Positions 1 to 12,140 of a stretch of DNA of 64,000 nucleotides are shown here, in pieces. Positions within the stretch are counted from its first letter, which is position 1. Every line of letters starts with the position of its first letter. The DNA comes from Coenobita brevimanus. Its lineage: Eukaryota; Arthropoda; Malacostraca; Decapoda; Coenobitidae. The notes under the pieces are model-generated. The model had not been told where the DNA came from. It made no database searches and was given only the letters and a program-made list of their open reading frames with translations. The DNA lies in assembly GCA_032717465.1 (NCBI GenBank), contig CM064715.1, positions 41,881,159 to 41,945,158 of the forward strand, written 5' to 3'. Both the position numbers and the translations under genes were made by a program.

Positions 1-850
1 AAGTGCCACAGACAACATCTCTTTGGAGGGTCCACAGGCCGTACCAGAGCGATAGGACAGGGCGTGGGAAGAAACTCCATCTTGTGCAGTGTTTGTGAAA
101 AGTGGTTGCATAGGAGATATAATGGTATTAGAGGTAGACGGTGAGATAATGCTGATTTCGTTTGTGCGGTGTGTCAGGGAGAGTATGTAGGGATTGTCAG
201 GTATGATTGGATTGAGCTTGCTGGTGAGTCTCGTGTGTGTGGAGAAGTTTTTTTTATTTGGGGAACATGTTATATGCTGGAGACTGGGCTGAAGCTAGCT
301 CTGTGGTTTGAGAGAGTAATGGTTGGAGAAAGTTCACGGAGCTGTTGCCTCTACTGACATTGAGACAGCTCTCCCTCCATGCCAGGGGATCTTTGTATGT
401 GGCATGTTTTAGGAATGTAATGCTGTATGTTAGTGATACCTGGACAGTAAAGAAAGAGGATATCCTTAGACTCAAGCATACAGAAATGACAGTGATTAAA
501 TGGATGTGTAGTGCGTCCTTGAATGCAAGGCCATGGGGGGCTTGGATTACAATAAAAGAATTGAGAGGAAGGATGGGTCTTAAGCATACTGTAGTATTGT
601 TCTGATGAGGAGGGGTAGATTGAAATGATTTGAGCATGTGGAGAGGATGACAGTTGGGTGTGGAAAGTGAGAAATGTGAATGTCAGGGGTAGGATTGCAA
701 GAGGCAGACTGAAAAAGACTTGGGGCGAGGTCATACAGCATGATCTCAGGGATAAGTGACTGAATAGGGAGGCTGCCAGAGATCAAGCAGCATGGAGTAC
801 AGCCATTAGGTGACCAATGCCGATGTATGTAAGCATGCTGGGGCCTTTAT
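1..850 (+). mobile_element. LINE family A, 3' part, decayed
   Basis: This is the C-terminal end of a non-LTR retrotransposon polyprotein in several broken frames. Readable pieces are VCQGEYVGIVRYD near 169, LLTLRQLSLHARGSLYVAC near 349 and the motif TEMTVIKWMC near 480, all shared with the copies at 9960-11195 and 63135-63440. After the coding part the sequence ends in the family's 3' end (ATTAGGTGACC... AAGCATGCTGGGGCC) near 830-850. Frames are interrupted by stops and indels, so it is dead. It lies upstream of the first coding exon of MRPS24. The clade is not certain. Confidence 0.75.
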
Positions 851-2225
851 AATGGTACAAATGATACAATATACTGTACATTCTTAATTAGTGCACGGTG
901 AATCACAGAATATTATTTAATAAAGTACTGTACTGTATACAATATATACCTGGCAGTACTGTACCTATCATTTGCCAGATCCTTGAGGTTAAAATACCAT
1001 TTATTGTTTATGGGAAATTTTGTGATACTTTGGTATACGTCTCTGACTTATAATGAAGGCTGTATGTATCTAAATTGAATATGATAGTAACCTGCTGAAA
1101 ATGAGATATTTTAGTGGGTTCTTCTAGTTGTGGCCTCAGGCTCATAAAAATGTGATACACTGGACTGCAGGCTGATGTTGCCCTCCTCCCGCATTTTTAC
1201 TTCTGGGAAGTAGAGCTAGCTAGTTATATCGGTTCCATATCAGGAAAAGATCCCTCTCCAGCACCCCCCCCTCTCCATTTTTTTTTTTTTTTTATATAAA
1301 ATGGATCATTGATGAAGAGTTATTATCTAACCACCTGTACCACCTGTAGTATGGCCCATCATACAGAGAAAAACATGCAGTGAAACTCTTTAAATATTTA
1401 TTTTTGATACAAGGATGGTGGTGTCACCACTGCTGAATGTGCAGGGAGGTCAATGGACACTGATGAAAATGAAGAGCTGAAGAGGGTAAGTAGTGTATAA
1501 CATTAGAGGGAAGGTTGAGGTAGATGGAGAGAAAGAAGAGGAGACAGAGGAGAAAGGGGGTTGTGGAGTGGAAGGAAGAGGGTAAATGGGCTGGACCAAA
1601 GTATGAAAGGGGAAGTGTTTGATTTTGAACTGAGATGTGTGATGAAGTAACAAAATTAACTAAGTGAAACCTGTGTTAACAGTTGGTCTAGAACAGTGAA
1701 CCCATTCCATCCTAAACTTACATGCAGAGATGCTACTCACTGCTTATGAATACCTGAGATATTTGGCATTTTATTATGGTACTGACTTTATGTTATGGTA
1801 CATATTGTACAGTACCAGTATTATGATTTAATTGCTTCCGTTTGATGTTGTATTTTCAGTTGTATTCCTCCCATGGTACAATTAGAAAAATTTTGATTAA
1901 ATATTGAAGAAATTTTTCAAACTGAAGGGGATAGATTGTCTCCATTAACCCCATGAGTGCAAGATGTCCTGCTAAAGTTGAATAGTATCCTCTGTACCTG
2001 GCAAGAATAAAGTAGAACTACAGGTGCACATCATTGTATTGAAAGGGTAATGTTGTGTTTATAATTTTATCATAGTACAGTACTATACATAATGTACAGT
2101 ATTTTTCAGGTCGAATGTGATACATTCTTTGCATTCTTTTGCATGTGTAGGTGAGTTTATTAGTCATTTATTAGTGATGGTTATGGTACATGGAATATGA
2201 TTTATGTTTTTATTTTTCCTTTTAG
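851..2225. other. Upstream or 5' intronic spacer of MRPS24
   Basis: No gene is recognised here. The stretch is AT-rich, with a poly-T run near 1279-1293 and a purine-rich segment at about 1490-1615. Its last 25 bases (T-rich, ending TTTTCCTTTTAG at 2225) form a convincing splice acceptor. At least the right end is therefore intron, and a non-coding 5' exon should lie further upstream, inside or outside the window. I could not place that exon. Confidence 0.5.
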
Positions 2226-2433
2226 GCCATGAAGTCCATCTCGAGTCAAGGTATGGCACAGTTTCTACCTTCCCTTTCAATTGTGCGTGGTCTGCATGTA
2301 ACCCCTCTCCAACTGAAGGCCCAGGCTGGACGCTACAGGGTCACCAGAGACAGATCAAGGCCATTAACATATGAGATGGCCAATCAGCCTTGTCAGATTG
2401 CACACAGAAAATCATGGAACAGTTGGAATACCA
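2226..2433 (+). CDS. MRPS24: MRPS24, coding exon 1 (mitochondrial ribosomal protein uS3m/S24)
   Basis: This exon encodes the N-terminal 68 residues plus one base of a mitochondrial small-subunit ribosomal protein that acts in the matrix. The ATG at 2229 (context GGCCATGA) opens a short, basic, hydroxylated presequence (about residues 1-24), as expected for matrix import. The motifs RPLTYEMANQP and IAHRKSWNSWNT follow and correspond to the PVTYEEAHAP and IAHRKGW region of animal MRPS24. The exon is bounded by a TTTTCCTTTTAG acceptor (ends 2225) and a GTAAGTG donor at 2434, phase 1. The start is preferred because the three exons then give 164 residues, close to the 167 of the human protein. An extra upstream coding exon is not excluded. 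Confidence 0.93.
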
Positions 2434-2989
2434 GTAAGTGATAGTTTCCATCCGTGTCTTCTGTATGTGTGATAAACACACATGTTTGGCAAAAGCTTCA
2501 TTTAGTGATGACACTGACAGATACTTTGGCATAGTGCTGGCATGTATTATCCAGTGTTGGATTACTAAACCCCTTGACTCATGTAATGTCTTATTATTGT
2601 ATTTCCATTACCTTAACCCCTAGGGTACGCAATTCTCCAGCCTCGACTGTCCCCCAGGACACAAAAGCAGGCCAATTTTTCGACTTCCTCAAAGGTTAAA
2701 AGTTTTATGCCCGATTTATAGAGCTTGAATTTACACACCTGAAAAAGCAAACCCCACCCTCCAAGACCCAATAGTTACCGAGCTATGGTCCGTCAAAGTT
2801 TATAATAGTTACCCGTTGCGGCCCTGGCGAGAAAGAAAATACGCCGCTCGCACCTGTTTTCTTCGCAACAATACGTACAAAAATCACCAAAATCAATTTA
2901 TTTTGGTGTATATAGATGTTATAAACCATTGTAATGTGCTTCGAAAAAATAAAGTAGTAACAAACCCCCCAAATAAATATAAATAAAAA

Positions 2990-3325
2990 TTATCCTTCCC
3001 TCCTCTCCTCTCCTCATACCTCCAATCCTCTCCCTCCCCTTCCCTTCCCTTCCCTTCCCTTCCCCTCGCCTAACATCCCCTCCCCTTTCCTCTTCCCCTT
3101 TCCCTCCCCGCCGAGCTGTCAAATCTAGCAAGGGAAATAGGTCATGAACCCCCCAATAAAAATATGATAAATAGTAAAAATTATCCTCCCCTTCTCTCCC
3201 CTCTTCAAACCTCCAGTCCCCTCCATCCCCTTCCCTTCCCTTCCCTCCCCTCCTCTCTCCTCTCCTTACCTCCCCTCCCCTCGCTTAACTTCCCCTCGCC
3301 CCTCCCCTCCCCTCCGAGCTGTCAA
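2990..3325. repeat. Pyrimidine-rich CCCTTC/CCTCTC tract, duplicated
   Basis: Two blocks (2997-3110 and 3180-3312) consist almost wholly of C and T in CCTTCCC and CCTCTCC repeats. They are separated by GAGCTGTCAAATCTAG and a short AT segment. Both blocks follow an AAAAATTATCC phrase (near 2985 and 3177), so the arrangement is an imperfect tandem duplication of about 195-200 bp. Confidence 0.75.
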
Positions 3326-3539
3326 ATCTAATTTTCATTTCGTTTCGTTTTGAAGGCTCCAACATGCTTCCATGCGTCGGCATAAAATAGAATGTCTTTT
3401 TCAAGTGGGTTTCGACTAAAGACAGCTAAAGTAATTGTGGTGTGGATATCTGTATACAGACACCAATAAATTACAGGTAATGATTCAAAAACACGTGCCA
3501 TAAAGCGTAAAAAATACGCAAAATATTTGAGGCCTGGGA

Positions 3540-3890
3540 GGTGCTAGGGGGTGGAGGTAGGGGGTGGGGGGTAGGGGGAGTTGGTAAGGCCAGGAGGGGG
3601 TGGATGGGGATCGAGGGATGGGAGGAGGCCAGCACAAGACACAAAGGAAGGGCCAAAGTGGAGAACAGGGACATGGAGGGAGGGTAGGGGAGAAATACCC
3701 TCCCCCCAGATGACTGGGGTGGGGGACATGGGGGGGATCCACATTGGAGGGGGGGATGCATGAGGAGGGGGTGGGAGGAGTTGTTGTGGTGGTAAGAACG
3801 GTGGGAGGTAGGGTAGTAACAAGGTAGTGGAGTAGAAGGACGTGGCAAGAGGGAGGTGGGGGGTACACCCCCCACCGCCTGGTTACGGGC
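3540..3890. repeat. G-rich purine tract
   Basis: The + strand is dominated by GGGGGT, GGAGG and GGTAGGG runs with few pyrimidines. The C/T-rich open frames on the complement are a composition effect. No motif of a protein family is visible. Confidence 0.7.
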
Positions 3891-4141
3891 CTGGGTCCCC
3901 CCTCCAGTGTGTCCAACACCTAGTTCTGATTGGTTAGAAGCCATCTACGTCACAGCTGGGGTGGAGCCAGCTGCCGCCAGTTTTTTGTGGATGTTGTACG
4001 ATCGGTGTTGCTCGTCCTCTTAAGAAATTGCGCAAAAAGCCCGATCGATGAGATTAGCACTTATGTAATGTCTTATTATTGTATTTCCATTACCTTAAGA
4101 TGATTCTGTTTGGCTTGTAAGATACTTTTAAGATTGCAGGG

Positions 4142-4146
<5 letters not shown>

Positions 4147-4204
<58 letters not shown>
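4147..4204. repeat. (TA)n microsatellite
   Basis: An uninterrupted run of about 28 TA units. The rest of 4099-4460 holds no recognisable feature. Confidence 0.95.
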
Positions 4205-4207
<3 letters not shown>

Positions 4208-4460
4208 CGTTCATGAGTTTATGAAATTGAATTTATGAATTGCCTCGCTGGCCTGATCAAATGGTCTTGCGGGCCTTATATGGCCCGAAGGCTGGACTTT
4301 CCCCACCCCTGCTGTAGAGGGTGGAGAGATGTCTGGGGTGGCACTGTCCTGCCTATTGCTACATTTAGTGGAATTGTTTTGCATTATACCTAGCATAGGG
4401 AAAAGGAATTTTATTTTTCGCTAAATTGCTCTCCGTTAAATCAAGCATGTACTGTATATA

Positions 4461-4930
4461 CAGCAAACCCTTGATATAACAAACCCCGGTATTGCGAATT
4501 TTGGATATAACGAACGGCCAAATCGTGACCGAACTTCCCCCGGATTTTGTGAACAGAGGTCACTAAATGCGAGAGAAGTTCACGAATCAGCCCATGGTGA
4601 CAACAGCATCCCTTCCTGGCACAGTAAGTGTACTCTAATAGTACTACAATATACAGCATTCATATTATAGGTACTGCATTGTATTTATATGTACAACTTT
4701 GTACAGTTTTGTATTTACATGTACAGCTTAATAAACCATTGAATTCTCCATGTAAAACTTCATAGAGTTAGTTTAGGTTATGTTTGAGCATGTAGAACCG
4801 AACAACTCCCCTTATATAGCGAACTGAGTTTGGTAATCCCTCGGAAATACCGAAACCCTTACATATAGTGAACTTCTAGATATAGTGACCCACTCCTCCT
4901 CCCAATTAGTTCATTATATCGAGGGTTCAC

Positions 4931-4932
<2 letters not shown>
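4461..4932. mobile_element. TA-flanked TIR element (Tigger-like MITE)
   Basis: The left end CAGCAAACCCTTGATATAAC follows a TA at 4459-4460. The right end, read on the other strand, is CAGTGAACCCTCGATATAAT, so the terminal inverted repeats match at most of about 20 positions. Starting CAGTGAACCCTCG with a TA target is characteristic of pogo/Tigger-type elements. The right-hand TA is lost in a TG/TA microsatellite. No transposase frame survives in its 470 bp. Confidence 0.75.

Positions 4933-4997
<65 letters not shown>
4931..4997. repeat. (TG)n(TA)n microsatellite
   Basis: A short TG run passes directly into about 27 TA units. Confidence 0.95.
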
Positions 4998-4999
<2 letters not shown>

Positions 5000-5002
5000 G
5001 TT

Positions 5003-5202
5003 TTCATTTTTAAAGGCTCCAGCATGCTTGCATGTGTCGGCCTTGGTCACCTAATGGCGGCTCTCCACGCTGCACGATCCATTGCAGCCTCCCTGTTCAG
5101 TCCCTTAACCCTGAGGTCACACTTAATTACCTCGTCCCATGTCTTTCTCGGTCTACCCTTCATAACCCCACCCCCAATATTAACACTTCTCACCTTCCTC
5201 AC

Positions 5203-5205
<3 letters not shown>
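5003..5205 (-). mobile_element. LINE family A, extreme 3' end
   Basis: On the minus strand this reads [30 protein letters not shown] and [17 protein letters not shown]. That is the C-terminal signature of family A, followed by its non-coding 3' end (GGCTCCAGCATGCTTGCATG on the + strand). It is 5'-truncated to about 200 bp. It sits exactly between two TA microsatellites, which may be its expanded tail and target. Confidence 0.85.
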
Positions 5206-5545
<340 letters not shown>

Positions 5546-5547
<2 letters not shown>

Positions 5548-5992
5548 ATCCATCATCCAATCCTACATTGCCCCATGAGGAGCATAGGAGCCCGGGGCTA
5601 GGCAGTTGGTCTCAACATATAAGATGAGAGTGACCAGCCTCACTCATCCCTGAGTGGCATTATGTGAGCAATAAACCCCAATCACCCCTTGGATTACCCA
5701 CTAAACCACCATAATTTGGTTTTATGGTTACCACCAGCGTAGTAAATGGTTTCCTGGTGTACAGGAAACCATTTGACTTGTCACTTTGTGTAGAGTCACC
5801 CATAGGCTAAAGGAAGAGGAAAGAATGAAGGAAAGAAAGACAGAAGAGGGAGTGCAAAGTCACCCATAGGTAGAAGGAAGAGGAATGAATGAAGGAAAGA
5901 AAGACAGAAGAGGAAGGAAGGAAGAGAGGAATGGGCAGACACCCAAAGCAGCACTACATTGAGTGAGTGGATGGTGAGCTCCTCCACCTATA
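5546..5992 (-). repeat. SINE plus hairpin repeat, composite copy 1
   Basis: The stretch at 5546-5725 matches, in minus orientation, the tRNA-like SINE described at 22600-22830, ending in CATCCATCCATC. It is joined to the hairpin repeat, whose stem AAATGGTTTCCTG / CAGGAAACCATTT lies at about 5745-5775. A purine-rich unit of about 65 bp beginning AGTCACCCATAGG is then present twice (near 5804 and 5858). The same order is found at 22600-23105 and 60823-61303. Its B-box region is shortened here. Confidence 0.75.
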
Positions 5993-6059
5993 TATATAAA
6001 ACTCTAAGAATGACAAATATGGTACAGTATATCATAAGTTTCCAGGGCACCCTGCAGAC

Positions 6060-7787
6060 TTCATAATAAGACTCCGAGGGCGCCGTGGCGCCCACGTGCT
6101 ACAAATTGGAGATCACTGCTGTACACACACAAGAGCTCATCTGGGCTGTATGTCGCCACGTCGGTCCTCACTGATTTCGAGTCATTTTTCTGGATGTACA
6201 AAGTGGTGTCATTAACCACAGCGTGGAACTCCTTCACCGTCTTTGATGTCCAGGACATGTGCTGACTTGTCCCTCCCACCGTCCTCGCCATCCATTTCTT
6301 AGCCTAGCGAGCTCCTCTATGAAGAGTTGCTTGATGTGGCTCTCCAGGACATCTTGCACATCAGCTTTGTTGACCTTGTCAAACCCTGCCTCTTGTGAGA
6401 GGTAGAAGATTTCACAACAAATGTTCTTCACTGCTGGGAACCCCATGAAGAAGTGAACACACTGGCCATATTTTCCTCAAGATGGTGTTTAGTGCACTTG
6501 GCTGTACTTCTTTCCACACTGCCATGATATTGTCAGTGGTGTTCGTTATGTTGCATTTTTTTTCCAAAATTGTCACAGTGCATTAGTCTCCCTTTAATCA
6601 CTCACTTTCACCATTTGCTCATTGGTGCAGCAGAGGTAGTTTGTGATAACCCCTGCTGGGCTGATTTTTTGTAAAGTATTTTACCTCCCTTGAGGTAATC
6701 AATATGAACTGTGCCTCATATGAGGCTTGCAGTGTGGCCCATGCAGACCTTCATTGCGCCTCATATGAGGTCTGCAATGGGACAGGTGGCGATGACGCCT
6801 TGGTCTATGGGCTGTAGCAACAGTGTTGTGTTGGGGGACAGGTACACCACCTTCATATTGTCCACCCAGTAATCATGCTGTCAGGGGGGCTTGAGATGTT
6901 GTCCACCAGGAGGAGGAAGTGGTTTGTCAGATTGCTTCACTTGGCATAGTCACACAGGCAGTGGGACAGGTAACCTTGCCATTTATGATTGGCATAGTGC
7001 AGGGGTCAGCCAAGCCTTGGGGTTACTTTTCCAAATAATTCTCAGGTTCTTCTTAATATATCCTGCGAGTGCCCATGGGATCTCCCTCTCGGCATTAGCG
7101 CCAAGGAGAAGGGTGCCTTTAAGCCAGGCACACATCATTCTTCCTTGCTAATATCAGTCTTACAGGAGATGTTTCCAAAACAGGCCTGTCTCATCATAGT
7201 TCAGGATCTGTTTTGGAGAGTATCCCCCTCCTTTGATGATCCCCATTAGCTTGGCATGGAAGGTCTCAGCATCCACAAGGTCAGCACTAGCAACCTCCCT
7301 GTGTGTGGTCACGTGACTAAGGCCAGTACGGGCTTTAAACCACTCGAACCACACTATGCTTGCCTTGAACTCATCCTTTGCCTCTATTCTTTTCTTTTCT
7401 GTGAGGTTCTTCCACAAATCGAGAAGTGTTGTGAAGATGAAGCTACAGTGCAGGGGCTGCTTTACTCTGTTGAGTTCATTAGCTCATAGTGCAAGGAGAT
7501 GCCTCATCGCCTTCATAATAGGTTCCCTAGTTTTTGTTGGGCACTTAGTAGTCAGAGTAGGCATGTTCAGCAATGCCACTAGGACAGCATCAGATTTTTA
7601 AATTATGGTAGACTGTGGACTGGTGCAACTTAAGGGCCTCAGCAGTCTTCCTCACTCCCTATCCCTCCTTATGGTGCTTAGCAGTATCCAGTGTCATATC
7701 AAGGGAAAAGCTATGCCTTACCCTTTTAGGTTTGCTGTTAACACCATCAGTAGAGCCATGCATTCTGCTGGGGATGGTGCCAGACAT
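6060..7787 (-). pseudogene. pogo/Tigger-like transposase pseudogene
   Basis: Minus-strand fragments line up in order with a Tigger-type transposase of the CENP-B HTH plus DDE class. An N-terminal helix-turn-helix part (RKTAEALKLHQSTVYH, about 7610-7665) comes first. It is followed by a CENPB-type segment (VWFEWFKARTGLSH, about 7300-7360), the first catalytic region (YSPKQILNYDETGLFW, about 7175-7225), and the second catalytic segment with its downstream motif (VVYLSPNTTLLLQPIDQG, about 6800-6860). A leucine-rich C-terminus (about 6300-6446) ends it. Stops and frameshifts separate the pieces, so it makes no enzyme. It lies antisense in MRPS24 intron 1. Confidence 0.85.
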
Positions 7788-8190
7788 AATAACCAAGTCA
7801 CAAGTTTCAGTATTTCACACTCAAAACTTTCTCTCCACTCATACACAGCACTATTTATTGCACACTTGTACTGTTATTTAGCAACAGCAGTGGTGTTTTG
7901 ATAGCCTTGTGAGACATATGAGCAAGTGGTTGAGCAACATGTGGTCTTCAAAAGGATGGCACGAAGGAGGCCTCGTGTATAGAGGCCTAAAATGGGGGTT
8001 CAGCACATATAAACATTGGTCAGCCATCTTGGGTCAAACATCTGACTGTCAGCTTGCATGCAGCACGACATGTGCGCAGGATTGTTGTACCCGGCCATCA
8101 CAATTGTCGTATAAGTGAATTCTGCCATCGTTATACTCAAGCTAGGTACCTTAACATTCACTTCATCATTCTATTGAGCTTTTGAAATCT
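7788..8190. other. Unassigned, probably Tigger 5' non-coding region
   Basis: No gene is recognised. The stretch lies just upstream of the transposase pseudogene on its coding strand and may be the rest of that element. I did not find a convincing matching pair of terminal repeats. Confidence 0.35.
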
Positions 8191-8194
8191 GAGG

Positions 8195-8415
8195 CCTGAC
8201 TAACCAAATAGCAGGGTGATGAGCTTACTATGGTACCCCCAGTTAACAAGGTGGAGATACACAAATGTGGCTTTCATACAAGAACCAAACCACAACACTT
8301 TTCCCTGCATTTTGCTGTGGCGAGGTATTATTCTTCACAAGGGAACATTGGTTCACTGTGTGGGATGGCCCTGCAGGGGCAATTGTTTGCATGTGCTTTA
8401 TGGGACTACTACTAC
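8195..8415 (+). repeat. Dispersed repeat F
   Basis: The phrase GGTTCACTGTGTGGGATGGCCCTGCAGGGGCAATTGTTTGCATG and its surroundings recur in degenerate form at about 12058-12130 (+) and 27785-27850 (-). In the latter case it is fused to the hairpin repeat. No coding potential is evident, and the class is unknown. Confidence 0.6.
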
Positions 8416-9959
8416 TGCTGCTGCCACTGCAGCCATTGCTGCTTCAACAGCATAGACAAACCTACAGCGTAACCTTAAAAAAAGAATATCTGTGGAAGTG
8501 TCCAGTTGAAGTGACTGGATTTATGAAGTGCATTAGGTTCACATTTAGTTATCCCACACCATAACCAACTCTTCCTCTTCAGGTAGCTTAACCCCCTCAG
8601 CCTAGTGACATAGTATGTGTGTTATTCTTTGTTGCCTGCAGATGATTTTATTCAGCACTGCAGAGACCTTGCAGCAAAGGGGTAAATGAATGCTTGAAAA
8701 GTCTGTCCAGATATGAATAAAATCATGAAAACATAAAGAAGAAACTTCAGAATTTTCATTGGATGGAAGTGGTTAAGAAAGACAAATATTTGTTTATGGG
8801 ATAGAGGATGTGGCTTCCTTCAGTTATCCATCACCATCTCTGAACAGAAATATATACACCAGTACTGTATACAGACTCATGCATACTATCACACCACACA
8901 CATTTTTGTTGTTTATATTTAGAAACAATTTGACTATGTTAGCATGTGTGGGTCCTTTGACCCAGTGGCAGCTCTCCTTGTGTCATGATCTTGGACCATT
9001 TACCAGCTTAACCCCCAAGCCTGGAAATCTCGACACAAGACCTCCTCCCACATCTTTCTCAGAATGCTTTTGGGTACTCTTGCTTCAACTTTCACACCTG
9101 TGACCCTCTTTGGCCAGTCCTTTTCCTTCCTCCACTCAGCATGTCCAAATCATTCAGCCTGTTAGTTTGCGTCATCTCCCTGATACCAGTTATGCCAAAT
9201 CGTGCATCACACCACTCAGTCCTGTCATTCGTGAAATCTGGGTGCACAAGCACTTCAGTAATTCCAAAAACACACTGTAACATTACAAGTTCACTGTAGG
9301 CAAGGAAGTAGGCTGTAGCACCAGCCAGTCAGGATGGTACTCCAGAGGAGGAAGGGAATGCAGGTGAAAGGGAGAGCTGGAGCTCCTGTTTCACTAGCCA
9401 TCTGGATATCCTGACCATCCCCCTTTGCTGACCCTTTCATTGTAAAACACAGAGAGTAGGCCTGCATACTCTCCCAAACACTTTTCTCTAGCTGTCTCAT
9501 GCACTGCTACTCCAGATGCATTTTACATATCACACAGTGTACCCCACTACATCACAGGGATTAATGCCAGCATGGGCATGCGGCCAGAAATTTTGCCTCT
9601 GCTACCCAGTGGCAGACCTGAGAGGAGGCATGACACAGGCTCCACCAGCATAGTATTGGAATTGGGATTGGATTGGGCTTGGATTTGTGGAGGAGGATAC
9701 AGTGCATTACGGTTCCCAGGCTGCTGTCCACGAGGCTGCCTTATCATTGAGTGTATAATGGCAGAGCAGTTGCAGTGCCAAAATGTGCTTGGATGGTGTC
9801 CCTGTAGCTGTCCTGGCAAGGTTTCCTGAAGTCACTGCGACAGCCACTGGCCACAGCTGGTGGGCTATGGGTTCCAGAGGACTGTGTGGGTGGACAGGGC
9901 CTGTGGTCTGTCTTCTTCTTTATTGTAGTTACTGATTTATGATAAAAATGGGAAGAAAA
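8416..9959. other. Intronic sequence with one LINE A scrap
   Basis: No gene is recognised. At about 8935-9065 there is a degraded minus-strand LINE A 3' end (TTAGCATGTGTGGGTCC, CCAGTGGCAGCTCTCC). The rest shows no coding or RNA signal that I could support. Confidence 0.5.
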
Positions 9960-11195
9960 AACAATAATAATAGCAAGTATGTGGAAATCAGATCACCCAA
10001 GGGATTCAGAGCAGCATTGTGGAATGTGGGTAATTTGAGGGTAGAGTGGGAGAAGCAGTAGAGACTATGAGTAGGAACTGGGTTGCTGTTGGTTGCGTAC
10101 AGGAAGTCAGGTTACTGATGCCATACTCATTGTCTGACTGACAGCTTCAGCAAAAATAAAGAGGACTGAAAGGGGAGCTGTACTTTATTTTTGTTGATTT
10201 GGAGAAGGCTTTGACAAAATTTCTAGGGAGTTGGTGAAGTGGGCCATGAGAAAGCTTGGGATTGAGGAGTGAAGTGGGCAATGAGACAGCTTGGGATTGA
10301 GGAGTGAAGTGGGCAGTGAGAGTAAGTGTGGATTAAGCAACGTGATGATATCTAGGGCTGGTGGCAGTACTATCAAAGGAGAGGGAGTGTGGCCATGTGC
10401 AGTTTACCACAAGGTTGTGGGAAGTAACATCACTTAATGCAGTGTTTGTGATTAGTGGCTGCATTAGAGATGTAATTGTAGTAGAAGTAAACTGCAAAAT
10501 AATGCTGGTTTTATGTATGTGGTGTGTCAGAGAGAGCATGTAGAGATTGTCAGGTGTGAAAAGAATGATCTTGCTGGAGAGTCTCTTGAGTGTGTGGAGG
10601 AGTTTTGTAATTTGGGGGACATGTTTTGTGCTGGAGGTGGGGGCTGGAAGTAGCTCTGTGGCTAGGGTAAGGATTGGAGGAAGTTCAGGGAGCTGTTGTC
10701 TCTCCTAACATTGAAAGGACTCTCCCTCCATGCTGAGGGGTCTTTATATGCAGCTTATGTTAGGAGTGTAATGCTTTATGGTGGAGACCTGGGCTGTAAA
10801 GGAAGAAGATATTTGTAGGCTTAAACATACAGAAATGACAATGATTAGATGGATGTGTAGTGTGGCCTTGAATGTGAGGCCTGGGGGGAGGGGGGCTTGG
10901 AGCACAATTGAAGAGTTGACTGGAAGGATGGGACTGGATCGTATTGTTGTTGTGATGAGGATTAGATTGAGATGGTTTGGGCATACTGAGACAATGGAGG
11001 ATGACAATTGGATGCGGAAGGTGAGAAGTGTAAATGTCGGGGATAGGGTTGCAAGAGGCAGAGCAAGAAAGACCTGGAACAAAGTCATGCGTGTGACCTT
11101 TGGGATAAGAGACTGAATAGGGAGGCAGCCAGAGATTGAGCAGCATGAAGAGCCTCCATTAGATGACCAAGGCTGATGCATGCAAGCATGTTTGA
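9960..11195 (+). mobile_element. LINE family A copy with internal deletion
   Basis: The start near 10000 reads FRAALWNVGNLRVEW, the beginning of an AP-type endonuclease domain. By 10165 the frame has jumped into the reverse transcriptase (LIWRRL / VDLEKAFDKISRELV, two frames), so most of the endonuclease and linker is gone. The C-terminal part at 10777-11115 is still open (EEDICRLKHTEMTMIRWMC, LRWFGHTETMEDDNWMRKV). The 3' end is at about 11150-11195 and matches the other family A copies. It is non-functional. Confidence 0.82.
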
Positions 11196-11702
11196 GTCCT
11201 TATAAACAATACAGTATGATATGTTACCTATTTATCTGTAGCAAGATTCCTTAATCCTGTAAAGGTGGCCATGGACAAATCACCTTGTCATCTTGTCCCC
11301 TGCCATATGGCTTTCCTCCCTCCAACCCACACATCCCTCTTCACTCTGTCCATCCATTCCTCCACTGCACTCACATACACTCTTCAAGTCAGTTCTTCAT
11401 TCTCTATCCTCAACACAAGTCCAAACCATGTCAAGAGTATTTCTTGTAGCACTTTCAATCACCTCCACATCAGTACCACAGTGCTCCTTTGCTCCCTCAT
11501 TTGTCTGTCTCACTGTTTAACTGCATATGCTCCTCAGAAATAACTCATTTCCACTGCTCTCACTCTTGATTTGTGTCCATCCAGCAAGGTCTAAGCTTCA
11601 CTTCCGTACGTTAGAGTGAGGGTCACAAAACAGTACTGCTGTGCAATGACTTTTGTACTTCCTTGCTCACTTTGCTATTCCTTATCACTGCTTTCAGTGG
11701 TG

Positions 11703-12140
11703 GTAGGTGGGGATGCCCATCATCTACTTACTTGATGTAGTGCTGCCTACTTCTTCCTTCTTGTCAGTTATTCTTTTTCTGTGTGTCTCCTCTCTTCCAA
11801 TTTCTCCCATCCTCCTGTCACTATTTACTATTCTTTCCACTCAAGGTGACTTTACTCTGGGTGACAAGCCAAATGGTTTCTTGTAATTCAGGAAACGTTT
11901 TTAACGCAGAGTGTTAACCATCTAACCAATGTTGTGATGTGGAGACTGTTATGGTGTCCCTGCTATCTGAGTGGGGAGACATAAATGCAGCATCCACTCG
12001 TGAAACAAACCTTGACACTAATCCCAGTGCCTCGTTGTGGTGAAGCGCTGTCATCCACGTAGGAACATCGGTTCACTGCATGGGATGGCCCTGCAGAGAC
12101 AGTCGCTTGCCTGCAGTTGGTGGGAGTGCTTGACCAGACA
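11703..12140 (+). repeat. Hairpin repeat plus repeat F, inserted in LINE B
   Basis: The segment begins GGTGGTAGGTGGGGATGCCC and contains the degenerate stem AAATGGTTTCTTG / CAGGAAACGTTT (about 11872-11905). It runs into repeat F (GGTTCACTGCATGGGATGGCC near 12069). The same order in reverse is seen at 27780-28130, so hairpin repeat and F may be two ends of one longer family. Confidence 0.65.

Larger units (their letters stand above)
2581..4098. repeat. 1.45-kb segment bounded by perfect 36-bp direct repeats
   Basis: The 36 bases at 2581-2616 (starting ATGTAATGTCTT, ending ATTACCTTAA) recur without a mismatch at 4063-4098. The sequence between does not resemble either flank. It starts CCCCTAGGGTACGC. 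It holds two imperfect copies of a roughly 200-bp unit rich in CCCTTC with the shared phrase GAGCTGTCAAATCTA (near 3113 and 3316). It also holds a scrap of LINE A 3' end at about 3346-3385 and a G-rich tract at 3540-3890. The layout looks like an insertion with a very long target-site duplication. No TIR, poly-A tail or coding capacity was seen. Confidence 0.7.

Noticed and set aside
3471..3944. Pro/His-rich minus-strand open frames of 92-157 codons
   Set aside because: They come from a one-sided G-rich tract (C/T-rich on the complement) and have no domain or conserved context.
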